Below are positions 46,432 through 63,100 of a DNA stretch of 64,000 nt, one piece after another. Both the position numbers and the translations under genes were made by a program. The notes beneath the pieces were generated by a model, which was not told where the DNA came from, ran no database searches, and was given only the letters and a program-made list of their open reading frames with translations. Every line of letters begins with the position of its first letter. Within the stretch, counting starts at the first letter, position 1. This stretch comes from Sesamum alatum (Eukaryota > Streptophyta > Magnoliopsida > Lamiales > Pedaliaceae): assembly GCA_034509735.1 (NCBI GenBank), contig JACGWO010000005.1:28109479-28173478 (forward strand), in the 5' to 3' direction.

Positions 46432-47050
46432 ATGGAAAATCGTTCGTCCTATTTATACTAGACTATGTATAAAACTTGCCTATGACAAAAGGAAGGGTAA
46501 AATGCCAAAACTCCCATGTGTTTTTGCGGAAAAGTAAAAAATCCTATGTAATAAGGAAATAGGTTAAACACTCTGTCGTATTTTTTAAAATTGCACAATT
46601 GCCCCTCTTCGTTAAATGACACTAACACCGTTAACATTTTAATAATTTGAATGTTATGCCCTTACTTCACATTACCGTTTGAACAGTGTTAGACCAATCA
46701 CAACAATTGGATATGTAGTCAATACTTACAACCATTAGATTTTAAATCATAAGAACCAATGGTCCAGATTTAGGCTTTTTAAATTTAAATATTATATTAA
46801 ATAATATAAAATATAAATGCTCAATAATGATTACAGTCGAGACATAAATTCTTTAACATCAAAGGTCCACATAAATTTGAATTTATACTTTTATATTATA
46901 TAAATTTATAAAAATAAATAATCTACAAACCATGATATATAAAGTAAATAATAGTAAATATATAAATACGATATATATATATATATGTAGACAACGGTCG
47001 TCGCCCAAAATAGGAGAACATCACCCCCTAACTCGGGTGACTGCTATGTC
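46432..47050. other. Intergenic, no gene seen
   Basis: AT-rich to about 46990, then a less AT-rich flank with cgtcgccc words that continues on the far side of the Copia element at 53082. Confidence 0.4.
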
Positions 47051-47055
47051 GCCTA

Positions 47056-47786
47056 TATTGGAAATGGCCCAAGTTCCCTCAATAAGGCTCAGCCCAATCG
47101 CCCCTCGGCCCAACATGGATGGCTTGTTTACTCAGTGTGTCCGAAGCCCAGCCCATTGGCCCATTCTCCTTTCCCCTCTTATATTGGTCTGTTGACCGAT
47201 TTGTTCAAAACCCTAAGTGTATCCTCTTCTTCTTCACCCCTCTTCTCTGTGATATTCCCAAACCCTCGAAACCATGTCTTCTATGGTTTTCTCCACCGCC
47301 GCCATGATTCGCCTCTGTTGGCAAATCAACACTTCATCTCTCCTCCACTATAAAGCCTCTCCTCATCTTCTAACATAAATAACTCAAAATCTCCTTCTCC
47401 CTCTTCTCTTTCCCGAGTTCAAATACCTTCGATAAGTTCGAACCTTCTAAGTGAAAGCTTTGTGCTTACCTCTGTGGAAGGGTTGCCTGAATCGGTCTTC
47501 TGAATTCGGTGCCTTTGTGGTACCTGAGTAATCAAAGCAACCGGTTGGGCAACCGGCGTTTGGGGACGAGGGCTGACCCACCTAGATCAGGGAATCTTGA
47601 GCCGATTCTGAAAGTACTAAGTGTCGGGTTTAGTTTTATCTTCTGTTTACAGTTTTTCTGTTCAAAGGTTTTTTCAAACTTCCCCAATCTGTAATTTTAA
47701 AGGGGGTTTCTGAAACCCTAGTCCCCGCCTGTAAAATAATTTATGTTCTGCTCTAGTGTTTGTCACTGGAGGACTTCGGTCCAATA
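47056..47786 (+). repeat. Copia left LTR
   Basis: It starts TATTGGAAATGG and ends GGTCCAATA. Both termini are altered from the TG and CA kept in the right LTR. A TATA box ACTATAAAG lies near 47348. Confidence 0.92.
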
Positions 47787-47787
47787 G

Positions 47788-47800
47788 TGGTATCAGAGCC
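47788..47800 (+). other. Primer-binding site, initiator tRNA-Met
   Basis: TGGTATCAGAGCC, a perfect match to the usual Copia site, one base after the left LTR. Confidence 0.93.
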
Positions 47801-48333
47801 TTCGGGCTCTCGCTGGCCTCTGAAGGTTTGGTAAAGGCTGCTCGATCCTCTTTTCTGCTTTACTAGCTTTGGTATTGCTTACTCTGTTATTCCGCTTTAT
47901 ATTAGTTACTCTGCTTAGTGCTTGCTTTCTGCTTCGTGCTGGAATTCTGTGATTAAGAGTTACCCTGTGATTGGTACTCTGCTTAGTGCTAAAACATCAT
48001 CATATCTTGAATCTGAAAACTGCTAAGTGCTATAATACTGCTTTGTGCAAATATACTGTTGGTATCTTATGCTGTGTACTGGTATCTTGCTCAGTGCGTA
48101 CTCCAAAAAAAAAAAAAAAAATTAGTCTGTTGTGTGCAAACCTACTACTCTGTGTTTTGAACTGCTTAGTGCATAACTTTCAGACCTAGACCAAAAGCCT
48201 TTCCTTGCTTCTTACTTGGCCGGGTCCTTGAGACTGTCGAGTATCTGGTTGAGGGCAGGAAGGTTACCCCTTCATCAATACTGCATTTGTTGCATAATTA
48301 TCTTTGTGATATCTATATCCTGTAATATGTGTG

Positions 48334-51300
48334 ATGGCTGTCTATAACTTGCAACCGTTTGATGGAAAATCTGATTTCTCAATTTGGCAGCAAAAAATGA
48401 AGGGTATCCTAATACAATAGAAAATTTTTAAGGCAATAGATGGTAAATATGCTGAAAACCTTTCTGAAGAAAAACGGTCTGAAAATGATGAATATGCACA
48501 CTCATCAATAAGCTTGAACTTGTCTGATAATGTCCTAAGAAAGGTAGGTAAACAAGATAGTGCTAGGGCATTGTGGGAAAAATTAGAAGAGTTATACACT
48601 GAAACTTCCCTGCCTAGCAAATTGTTTCTACTTGAGAAACTTTTTATGTACAGACTTGACTTGACTAAAACCATTGATGAGAACCTTGATGAGTTCACTA
48701 AACTAGTACAAGACATTAAGTTAACAGGGGATAAGAACATTGATGATTATACTCTTATAGTCCTGTTAAACGCTATACCTAAAACCTATAGTGATGTTAA
48801 GGCCGCCATAAAATATGGAAGAGATCAGGTTAATCTTGATACAGTAGTGAACAGCTTAAAAAGCAAAGAAATGGATTTAAAAGCTAATAAGGCTAGTACT
48901 TCCCAGACTGAAGTCAATTTTGTAAGGGGTAGAACCAAAAATCAAAACTCTGATCATAAGTATAGGAAGAACAGTAAAGGGAAGGGAAAAAGCCGGAGTA
49001 AATCCAAAACAAAAGATGACAAGTATAAAGACCGAAAATGCTATAATTGTGGGGGTAAAGGACATTTCATAAAAGACTGTAAAAAACCCAAGAAAGAAAA
49101 AGATGAAGCAAATGTCACTTTTGAAGAAAACCCTGGAGAAGTCTATATGCTATGTGATGTTAACAATGCCATCTGCTTCCTGTATGAATGAATGGTTGAT
49201 TGATTCTGGATGCACTTTTCACATGTCACCTTTTAAAGAAATCTTCACAAACTATAAAGCATGTAACATGGGTTGTGTATCCATGGCCAATGAAAAGTTA
49301 TGTGAAGTAAAAGGCTTTGGTGATGTCTGTGTGACTTTTGAAAATGGCTATGAGTTAACTTTAAAAAGTGTTAGACATGTACCTGATTTGTGTCACAATC
49401 TTATATCATGTGCTGCCCTAGAAGAGCAGGGGTTATAAGGTAGGTGGGGCAAGGGAGTTATGAAAATCATGAAGGGGTCACTAATGGTTTCCAAAGCTGA
49501 AAGAAAACGGAATTTATACATCTGCTCTGTTGTTTATAATTCCCTTGCTGCACATGTTTCTAAATCTGATAAAGTAGACTTGTGGCACAAAAGGCTTGGT
49601 CACATTAGCATGAAAGGTCTTGAGCTTTTGCATAAAAAAGGGTTTTTGAAAGAAAAACTTGAACCATTGGATTTCTGTGATGAATATACCCTAGGAAAAC
49701 AACATAGAACTCACTTCCCTACAACACACTACCCATACACGACATCATCATCATGCCTTCTTGACTACATACATGCGGATGTGTGGGGACCTGCAAATGT
49801 GCCCACACACGGGGGCTACAGGTATTTCCTGTCTATCATTGATAACTTTTCTAGAAAGGTCTTTGTGCTCTTAATGAAAAACAAATCAGATGTGTTTGAA
49901 AAATTCAAGAATTGGAAAACACTTGTTGAGAATCAGACTGGAAAGAAACTAAAAGCACTTAGGACAGATAACAGTCTGGAATTCTGCAACCAGCAATTCT
50001 CTGATTTGTGTAATGAGTGTGGCATTAAGAGGCATAAAACCACACCATATACACCTCAGCAGAATGGGGTTGCAGAAAGAATGAACCGAACCTTACTAGA
50101 TAAAGTAAGATGTATGCTGGTCAGTTCGGGTTTACCGAAAACTTTCTGGGGAGAGGCTGTTTTAACTGCTGCATATCTCATTAATAAATCTCCTTATGTG
50201 CCTTTATCTGGTGAAATTCCTGATCCATTGTGCTATGATAATCATGTGAATCTCTCTGAACTTCGTGTTTTTGGCTGCGTTGCTTTTACTTTACCAAAGG
50301 GAGATAAACTAGATCCCAGATCACAAAAATGCATTTTTATCGGGTATCCCGAAGGGGTAAAGGGATATAGGATATGACTTAGAGAACAACCAGGCTTTAA
50401 GGTAGTCGTAAGTAGAGATGTGGTTTTTAACAAACATGATATGCCCTGCTTAAAAGATACACCTTCCAATAGGCTAGATTCTGATATTGAGTATATACCG
50501 AATAAGGTGGAGGGGCCTCCAGAAAACAATCAGCAGAGTGATGAAACTAGGGAGGAAATTCAGAACAATAATGAACCCATAACTGAGAATGAACATGAAG
50601 AAATTCCTCAGGTTAGTAATAGGGAGAGAAGAGAAAGGAAACTTCCATCTAGGTTTAAAGACTTTGTTCTGAATGTTGAAAACTCTGAACCGACTTCATA
50701 TGAAGAAGCCTTAAAGTCAAAAGAATCCAAAAATTGGCTAAGGGCAATGCAGGAAGAGTGAATCTTTAAACTCTAATAAAACCTGGATTTTTGTTCCTAA
50801 GCCTAGTAAAGGCTTTGTGGTTGACTGCAAATGGGTTTTCAAGTTAAAACAAGAATTGATTCTAACAGGTTTAAAGCCAGACTTGTCGCAAAAGGCTTTA
50901 CTCAAAAGGAAGGTATTGATTACTCAGAAATCTTTTCTCCTGTGGTCAAATATACAATTGTTAGATACATACTTGCTCTTGTTGCTCAATATGACTGGGA
51001 ATTGAAACAAATGGATGTAAAGACTGCATTTTTGCATGGTGATTTAGAAGAACAAATTTACATGAAACAACCATGTGGATTCATTGATAAGAAATTTTCA
51101 GATCATGTTTGTCTTCTAAAGAAGTCTCTCTATGGTTTGAAACAGTCACCTAGGCAATGGAACAAAAAATTTGACTCTTTCATGCATTCTTTAAAATTCA
51201 GAAGAAGTGCCTATGATCCTTGCCTGTATTTCAAGTTTGAATCTGATAATCCTATCTTTCTTGTTCTCTATGTTGATGACATGTTGATTGTTAGTCCCAA

Positions 51301-52212
51301 TTTAGAGTTAGTCACTAAATTGCAACATAGTCTGTGTGAGAACTTCGAAATGAAAGATTTAGGAGATGCAAAATGGATTCTTGGAATGACCATAGAGAGG
51401 GATAGGAGTACATCCATATGTGAAAGATGTTTTGAAAAAATTTTCACTGGCTGATTCAAAACCATCATCTATTCCTCTGGCTGCTCATTTTAAACTCAGT
51501 AAGGACCAGAGTCCTAAGAATAAGTAAGAAGAGGGACAGATGAACAAAATACCGTACTTAAATGCTATAGGGTCTATCATGTACTTAATGGTAAGCACTC
51601 GACTTGATATAGCATATGTAGTAAGCTGTCTTAGCAGGTACATGTCCAATGCAGGCCTGCCTCATTGGGAAGCACTAAAGTGTTTGCTAAGATACTTAAA
51701 GGGATCTTTTGAAAAGGGAATAAAATTCTCAAAACATCCTAAAGGAACTTGTTTGGTTGGCTATGTAGATTCCAACTATGCAAATGACAAGGATAATAGA
51801 AAATCCACCACTTCCTATGTGTTTACTTTATGTGGTTCATGAATTAGTTGAAAATCTCAATTACAGCATATCGTTGCACTATCTACAACTGAAGCCGAAT
51901 ATATTGCTACAACCGAGGCATTCAAAGAAGAAATATGGTTAGAAGGATTACTAAAGGAAATTGGTTTTCTAAAAGAAAAGGTTTGTTATATTTTCTGATA
52001 GTCAATCAGGAATCCAATTGTGCAAGAACCCTGTGTTTCATGATAGAACCAAACACATCGATGTTAGGTATCACTTCATTCGAGATATAGTTGGAAGAAA
52101 TGTTATTAAACTGGAAAAGATAAAATCTGAATGTAATCCTGCAGATATGGGAACAAAGTGTCTTATTATAGAAAAATTCAAAACATGCTCGGAGATTTTG
52201 AATTTACTTTGA
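48334..52212 (+). pseudogene. Copia gag-pol polyprotein remnant
   Basis: From ATG 48334 (MAVYNLQPFDGKSDFSIWQ): gag, zinc knuckle CYNCGGKGHFIKDC (about 49039-49080), protease WLIDSGCTFHM with DSG intact (about 49196), integrase (WHKRLGH; HADVWGP; RTDNSLEF; NGVAERMNRTLL), reverse transcriptase (DVKTAFLHGDL, YVDDML) and RNase H ([22 protein letters not shown]), ending at TGA 52210-52212. Stops include 48418 (TAG), 49436 (TAA), 50375 (TGA) and two TGA where the family has Trp (51839 and 51848). Frameshifts lie near 49170, 50757, 50850, 51410 and 51980. The integrase has DNSLEF where DNGxEF is usual. Confidence 0.9.
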
Positions 52213-52335
52213 TTACCATTAGTACTAACTTCTATATTCTTGCAGGTACCAAAAACAGCCCCAGAAAAGTTACGGCAATGATGAAATACCCTGATCCAAA
52301 ATAAAAAGGACTGACTCTCATTGAGGGTCCATGGT

Positions 52336-52348
52336 CCAAGGTGGAGAT
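52336..52348 (+). other. Copia polypurine tract
   Basis: CCAAGGTGGAGAT immediately before the right LTR is the usual Copia plus-strand primer sequence. Confidence 0.7.
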
Positions 52349-53081
52349 TGTTGGAAATGGCCCAAGTTCCCTCAATAAGCCTCAACCCAATCGCCCCCCG
52401 ACCCAACATGGATGGCTCGTTTACTCAATGTGTCCGAAGCCCAGCCCATTGGCCCATTCTCCTTTCCCCTCTTATATTGGTTTGTTGACCAATTTGTTCT
52501 AAACCCTAAGTGTCTTCTCCTCTTCTTCTTCACCCCTCTTCTTTGTGATATTCCCAAACCCTCGAAACCATGTCTTCTATGGTTTTCTCCACCGCCGCCG
52601 TGATTCGCCTCTGTTGGCGAATCAGCACTTCATCTCTCCTCCACTATAAAGCCTCTCCTCCTCTTCTAACAGAAATAACTCGAAATCTCCTTCTCCCTCT
52701 TCTCTCTCCCGAGTTCAAATGCCTTCGATAAGTTCGAACCTTCTAAGTGAAAGCTTTGTGCTTACCTTTGTGGAAGGTTGCCTGAATCGGTCTTCTGAGT
52801 TTGATGCCTTTGTGGTACCTGAGTAATCAAAGCAACCGGTTGGGCAACCGGCGTTTGGGGACGAGGGCTGGCCCACCTGGATCGGAGAATCCTGAGCTGA
52901 TTCTGAAAGTACTAAGTGCCGAGTTTGGTTTTATCTTGTGTTTACAGTTTTTCTATTCAAAGGTTTTTTCAAACTTCCCCAATCTGTAATTTTAAAGGGG
53001 GTTTCTGAAACCCTAATCCCCGCCTATAAAATAATTTATGTTCTGCTCTAGTGTTTGTCACTAGAAGACTTCGGTCCAACA
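52349..53081 (+). repeat. Copia right LTR
   Basis: From TGTTGGAAATGG to GGTCCAACA, followed by GCCTA. It is colinear with the left LTR along its whole length. Confidence 0.93.
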
Positions 53082-53086
53082 GCCTA

Positions 53087-54214
53087 GAAAGGGGACGCGT
53101 GGCCTTCTCTTGTCGTTGCCCAGATTTTTGGGCGATGGCAAGAGAAGGGGCGTCCCCCTTCTCCAAACATTGGTTGAAGGTTGTTGTCGCCGCCGTCAAC
53201 ATGTGGCGGCAGCGATTGCCGTGGTCATACGGGCTAATTTGTAATATTACAAGAAGGATTGCTTGTATTTTTTTTATATTATTTATATTATAAACAAGGA
53301 CAAATTAAGCATTTTCGCTTGCCAGAAGTGGATGAAAAATTAGAAGAAATTTTACCACTCTCACATTCGCGAGTGAACTCCACTTTCCATTAAAAGTTGA
53401 CGAAATATAATTTTTTTGTTGAATTATAGATATCGCGAAGGGTTCTAGCCTTTATCACATTGGGTTTTTGCAACTTTGCAAAAAGACAACATAAAATTGT
53501 GCATTTTACCTCCAAAAAAGTATAATTCGAGAGTTGGTCCAAAAACCCCATTAACGGAACGAGGGCAGTGGAGCCCGACTCAACGACCAATGATTTTTAA
53601 GTGATATATTAGATCAGACTCCATATTCCAACATATACACGACTTTACTCTTCTTTCTTTTTAATTATCAGCACCGTACCTCCGATGTTTTTAATGTCAG
53701 AAATGGCAAATATCCGCTTCGATATTTTATGTCGGAAACATCCCTTCTCCCTCTTTTGAAATTAAAAGCAGTCTAGATCCCGCCTCCACGGTTTTAGGTT
53801 ACAAAACGCAAATATGCACCATAGACACTATGAGATTTGTCCAAATAACTACACCAACCATACCATCATCGAAGTGTCATCAACCAATTGATTGAATTGA
53901 CATCACTCTCCTCTTCGAAGAGAGGCTCCGACCCCACCTCCATTTTACTACAAAAAACCCATTGTCAAAGCTTCTCGTAAATTACTCCCGTCTAACTCAT
54001 GAAATTAAGACCTTCAATCTTATAGTTAGTTAACTATAATTATTTTATATTTAAATCAAAAAAATAATAATAAAAAGAAGTGGAGATCATTGTTACTAAC
54101 CTTTATTTATATTACAGTTATGGTTCTTAATGTCACACAAGCTCCAAGGGAAGGTACATATTTTACACCAAAACATGCATTGAAAGGACAGTAAGGCGTT
54201 AAGCTATAGTACCT
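53087..54214. other. Intergenic between Copia and CDC48, with strong hairpin
   Basis: No gene was recognised. A hairpin at 53091-53157 has arms of 28-31 bases and an 8-base loop. The sequence up to about 53220 is GC-richer and includes gtcgccgccgtc. The rest is AT-rich and includes the 3' flank of CDC48. Confidence 0.5.
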
Positions 54215-57974
<3,760 letters not shown>

Positions 57975-59297
57975 GGTGTCTGAAGTCGAAAAGTCCGAGG
58001 TTTTAAATTCCTTTGCAATAATTCTTGCCACGGTTATTCTAGCGGTGGTTTTATGTACAGTGAGAGAGTTGATAAGAATTGTGCTGACTGTTGTTTTGCA
58101 CGGGGAAAATGGATAGTGAACCGACTTCTACTGGGAATAGAAAAATGTTTGTCGGGATATGGCTAAGGACTTTTTCATCCTCGGGATTTTTCTCTATCTT
58201 TTTCTTTTAGTACGTTTGCACAAATACGAATGCGACTACACGTATGAGCACAACAAAATATCAATATAGTTACGTGAAATTTATTTAATTTTTTTTTTTT
58301 GTGAAATTTATATAAAGTTTGATAGGATACCATTCCGAGCTACTTTATAAATTTTTATAGGCAAAAAATTTTCATCCATGAAGTATGGGTATGATTGCAT
58401 TAACTCTCTGAACTATAAAACGTAACAAAAATTCCCTTTAACATAAATCAAAAGTTTTAGAATGAAAATATCCTTATTATTCTCCTAAAATGAATTTATT
58501 ACAATTATTTCCTTAAAAATAATTAATATTATTATTATAAAAGTTGTATGTAAAATAAATAGCACCCAAAATTTATGATTTTGTAATTAGTATTTATATA
58601 AATTGTAATTCTTATATTTTTAATATAACTGAAAATTATATAATTCTTGCTCTATGCTGTTATATGTATTGAACTTCTTTCCTAAAATATTATTAATACA
58701 ATTTTAAAATATTATATGGAACATATATATGCACTGTAAAATCTGTAAATTTATACATATAGTTTATCTATAATATTCTATAATTTTGTGAATAATGATA
58801 TGATATATTTTAAATATTTGTACATGTAATCGAATGTAAAATATAATCTAATATACCATTTTCTTATAAAAAAAAATATACGCATAGTGTATATAATTAC
58901 GTCTCGATTTGCACATATTTATGTGTATTTCTAACATAAATAATTTACTTTGTAAAATAAATTTGTATATATTGAGCTTGTAAATATTTTTTGTATTATA
59001 TAATTGATAAGAAATATATATTTTAAACATTATTTTTTAAATAAAAGTTTGAGTAAAAAATTAAAATGACTCAAAGTAGTTTCGGGCTAAATTCTTTAAT
59101 CAAGCATACTTGTGGGAGTGAAATGAAAAGTACAAGGGATAAGTGAGAAGAACATTTTTGTCCTGTCAATGTCAAATTATTTAATTAAGGAGGGTATTTG
59201 TTACCTTTCATACTTTAGGATGCTAAATGTGACTATAAGTATATTTTAGAGGTGCAAAATGTATTTAACCTAATTTAATATTAGTATTCACATAAAT

Positions 59298-59336
<39 letters not shown>
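57975..59336. other. CDC48 upstream region and AT-rich spacer
   Basis: The CDC48 promoter should lie in the first few hundred bases; no clear TATA box was found, as is common for constitutive genes. From 58250 the sequence is AT-rich and featureless, ending in a CA then TA microsatellite (about 59299-59336). Confidence 0.5.
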
Positions 59337-59337
<1 letters not shown>

Positions 59338-60140
59338 GATACCCCCTCAACTCCACCGGGCCAGCCCAAGAGTTAGGAGTAGGCCTTCAGGCAAGGCAAC
59401 CCAACAGGCCAAAGTCATCAAGCCTAAAACAGTAAGGCTTTTCATACATAAGCTCAATTTCTACACACTAACCTGGTAGGCCCACGAAAAAGGCTCGTAC
59501 AACAAGCATAGTCATTCAACAACACGGGTTTCACATCACACAGGTGGACAACACATGGAGCCACGTCATATTATAAGATTTCATCCAAATTCCCAGTAGA
59601 TCGGCGGAATCTGGGTTTTTCTCAGCAGCTAACTACCTTTACGAAAAACATGACAGATATGACAGGATTGATTCAAACGACCATATCTCCTCCGATTCAA
59701 CTCCAATTCTCGCGCGGTTTGTTGGGTTGAGAATCTGACTTCCCAAGGTTTCCAATGGTATATGGAACTCAAACTAATTTCTCCAAAATAGGGTTCATCC
59801 GCAGCTATAAAAAGGCTTACTATGCAGTCATTTGGGACAATACATTAACACTCAATATCAAGTAACATCCATACTCTCTTGGCACTCCACTTGCGCACGA
59901 GTTTTATTTCCTTTTCAGCTATTTTCAATACATTCTCACATGAATTATCACTACAAAATATCACTTTACCATTATTCTCACTTTCTTCAAGTTTTTTCAT
60001 TTATTTCATTCAGTCGAACATTACCGACTTAAGCATCAAAGTGCTAACTCCTCTCTGCATGTTAATCTCCCTTACAATCTTGGGATTTTCGTGAAGGTCC
60101 CTCGATATTTTGTGGTGCTGCTGGACTCCGGTACGCATCA
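59337..60140 (+). repeat. Gypsy 5' LTR
   Basis: It is bounded by TGATACCCCC at the microsatellite and GTACGCATCA before the primer-binding site. A TATA box TATAAAAA lies at 59806-59813. With one LTR visible, the exact 3' edge (60136 or 60140) is uncertain. Confidence 0.7.
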
Positions 60141-60141
60141 T

Positions 60142-60159
60142 TGGCGCCGTTTGTGGGAA
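60142..60159 (+). other. Gypsy primer-binding site
   Basis: TGGCGCCGTTTGTGGGAA directly follows the LTR. The TGGCGCC...GTGGGAA form is common in plant Gypsy elements; I do not assign the tRNA. Confidence 0.7.
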
Positions 60160-60181
60160 CATTTGAGCTTTGACGTGAGAA

Positions 60182-63100
60182 ATGGCCGATTCAGATAACA
60201 TTGGATCTTTCTCGGGAGATGCCTCTCTCCTTGCTACAGTAGGATCCACCATCCTACCCCTTGAACAAATGAGGAGCTCTGTCAGCGCCCCTGCTCCAGC
60301 TAATGACCCAGCTCCAGCTGGTGGCCTCCCGGTTTTAGTTATCGATTGTCCTGCTCCAATTGGAGCCTTCCCTACTCCAGCTGGTGCCTTCCCTACTTCA
60401 GTTGTGGCCTTCCCTGCTCCAGCTGGTGCCGCTGCTGCTTCGAGTGGCGAATTTTCAGCCTTGGTGTCCAACCCAGTTATTGATCCTGCTATTTTGGATC
60501 CCTCCTGTATGAGCACCTCCGTCAATTCATAGTAGAGACCATTCACTCAACCTTTCGTGGCTCCCAAGTAAGTGTCGCAGGACCCTCTTCCTAGTGGGAG
60601 CGAGGAAGAACGGCAAGAAGTCAACCGGTGGACGAATAGGTTCCTGTTGGGCAATAGCAGGATAGATCCCTCCCTACTGGCTCCGCTAGCAAGGAAGCAG
60701 TCCCTTTTCAGCCTCCTGAAATTTGGCAAGCCCTCAGGAAGGAGGTGGTCTAGCTTCGTCAGCAGGTAACTAAAGATACTTTGCCGCCAGAACGTGGCAT
60801 TCCTTTCAGCGAGGACATCATGGCAGAAGAGCTCCCTGCTCAGTTTCGAGCACCTTCTCTACAATGGCACCACTGACCCGGCTGAACATATGCGTAAGTT
60901 CGAAAATGCAGTCCTGCTGCATAGGTATATTGATGGTATTAAATGCCGAGTTTTTCTTACTACACTAACCGACTCTGCTCAACAATGGTTTGACCAACTC
61001 CCAGCTGGATCAGTAAGATCTTTTGCAGAGTTTAGCTCCCTTTTCCTACACCAGTTTGCTAGCAGCAAGAAGTACCGAAAATCGGCTATAAGCCTTTTCG
61101 GAGTCAAGCAGGCGAAAAATGAGACACTAAGAGCCTACGTGTAATATTTCAATAATGCTGTCTTGGAAGTCCCTACTGCCCACCAGGAGGTGTTGATCAA
61201 CACGCTCACCCAAGTACTCTGAGTAGGACCACTCTTTGAATTTTTGGCAAAGAAACCTGCAACTAATTTTCATGAAGTACTGACTCGTGCAGAGAAGTAC
61301 ATGAACCTTGAGGATGCTCGGCTGGTCGGGAAGGGGGACAACAAGGACCGAAGGAGAGAAGGAGAACCGTCCTCCATCTGGCGGAGCAGGGGAGAACCTT
61401 GAGGACAATTCAATCCTCATGACCCAAAGAATGAGCACTACACCCCGCTGATCACCAGCCCAGTGCGGATGCTGATGGCCATAGATCACCATCTGGCCTT
61501 ACAATGGCCCAAAGGGTCAGAGGAAGGCCCTCAGAAGCCTAAATCTAAATATTTCTACAAGTACCACAGGGAATACGGACACGACAATAACATGTATCGT
61601 CAACTAAGACAAGAAATAAAACCCTCATCCAAGCCGATTCCTTGAAGGACTATGTTGACTAAGATCGACATCGTGAACAGAAGGAAGAACACCCCCGCCA
61701 TCGCAATTCCCGCATTAGGGAGGAGCAGGTCACTAATCTCCCTAGGAGGGAGCATAGGAAGGAAAAACTCCCGATTGAAGAGCAAAGCCCAGAAAACACC
61801 CCTGCCAAGAGGGTAATTCATATGATTGCAGGTAGACCTACTGATCGGGACTCCAGCAGAGCCAGACGCGCCCATGCCCATGTTGCTAGAGCAGTAATGG
61901 AGCTTGACCACAAGCCACCAGCAGGGGATCCTATGATCCACTTCTGACCTGCTGACATACAAGGAGCTCATTTACCTCATAATGATGCACTTGTTATTTC
62001 TGCCACTCTTGCTAACTACACTGTTCAACGTATTTTTGTAGATTCTGGCTGTTTTGCAAATATCCTCTTCTATGAGGTCTACCGGCAGATGGAGCTTGGT
62101 GATATCCCGTTGGAACCTGGTAGATACTTCACTGTATGGCTTTGCAAGGGAAGTTGTACATCCCCTGGGGCAGATCCTGCTCCCCCTATCCTTAGGGTTC
62201 AAGCCCAACCAGAAGACCAAAATGATCCGCTTCTCATAGTCGACATGCTCTCAGCTTACAACGTCATTCTAGGACGACTCACTCTGAACGCCTTTCAAGC
62301 TGTTGTCTCCACCTACCACATAAAGCTAAAATTTCCTATCGAAGTAGGAGTAGGAGAAGTCACCGGTGACTAATACACTGCCCGAAAATGCTACGTCGAA
62401 TCCGTAAAAAGAGGCAGCAGGAAGGACATGGAGATAGACCTTCTTCAGCCTAGCAGGGAGAAGGGAAAAAAAGCCATGCAACATGACGAGCAGGGAAACG
62501 AAGCTCCTGCCCGAGTCCAGCCTGCTGAAGAATTTCGAGTATTCAGCTAGTACCTGAAGAACCAGACAAAAACACCAGGATCGGCTCCCAGCTGAACCCC
62601 AATTTAGCAGGGCGACTAATCACCTTTTTTTGTAGGAAAACATGGATGTCTTTGCATGGACAACCCCGAAATAGTGGGTAATGACCCCTCATCACAGTAC
62701 ATAGCTTGAACTTGGATCCGACTTTCCCTCCTGTGAAGCAAAAGAAAAGATATTTCAGTCCTGAGAAGGATAGGGTCATCTAGGAGGAGGTAAGCAAGCT
62801 CCTTGATGCAGGGCACATCAAGGAGATCCAATTCCGTCAGTGGTTATCCAATGTGGTATTTGTCCCTAGCCAGGTAATAAGTGGCGCATGTGTGTGGATT
62901 TCCGAGACGTTAATAAGGCATGTCCTAAGGATTTCTATCCCTTACCTCGTATAGACCAGCTGGTGGATTCCACCTTTGGTCATGAGCTTCTAAGTCTAAT
63001 GGATGCCTCGCAAGGTTGCGACTAAATTATGCTTAACCCCGATGACCAGAAGCGAGTAAGTTTCATCACGTCAGGGGGAACATATTGCTATATTGTCATG

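Larger units (their letters stand above)
47056..53081 (+). mobile_element. Ty1/Copia element, complete structure, older and decayed
   Basis: It has LTRs of about 731 and 733 bp, a primer-binding site, a gag-pol remnant, a polypurine tract and a perfect 5 bp duplication GCCTA (47051-47055, 53082-53086). The first 200 bases of the LTRs show about a dozen differences, so insertion is much older than that at 17955. The coding region has many stops and frameshifts. Confidence 0.94.

Noticed and set aside
47119..47353. Open frames repeated at 52412-52603
   Set aside because: They are the same LTR sequence read in two copies, not a duplicated gene.
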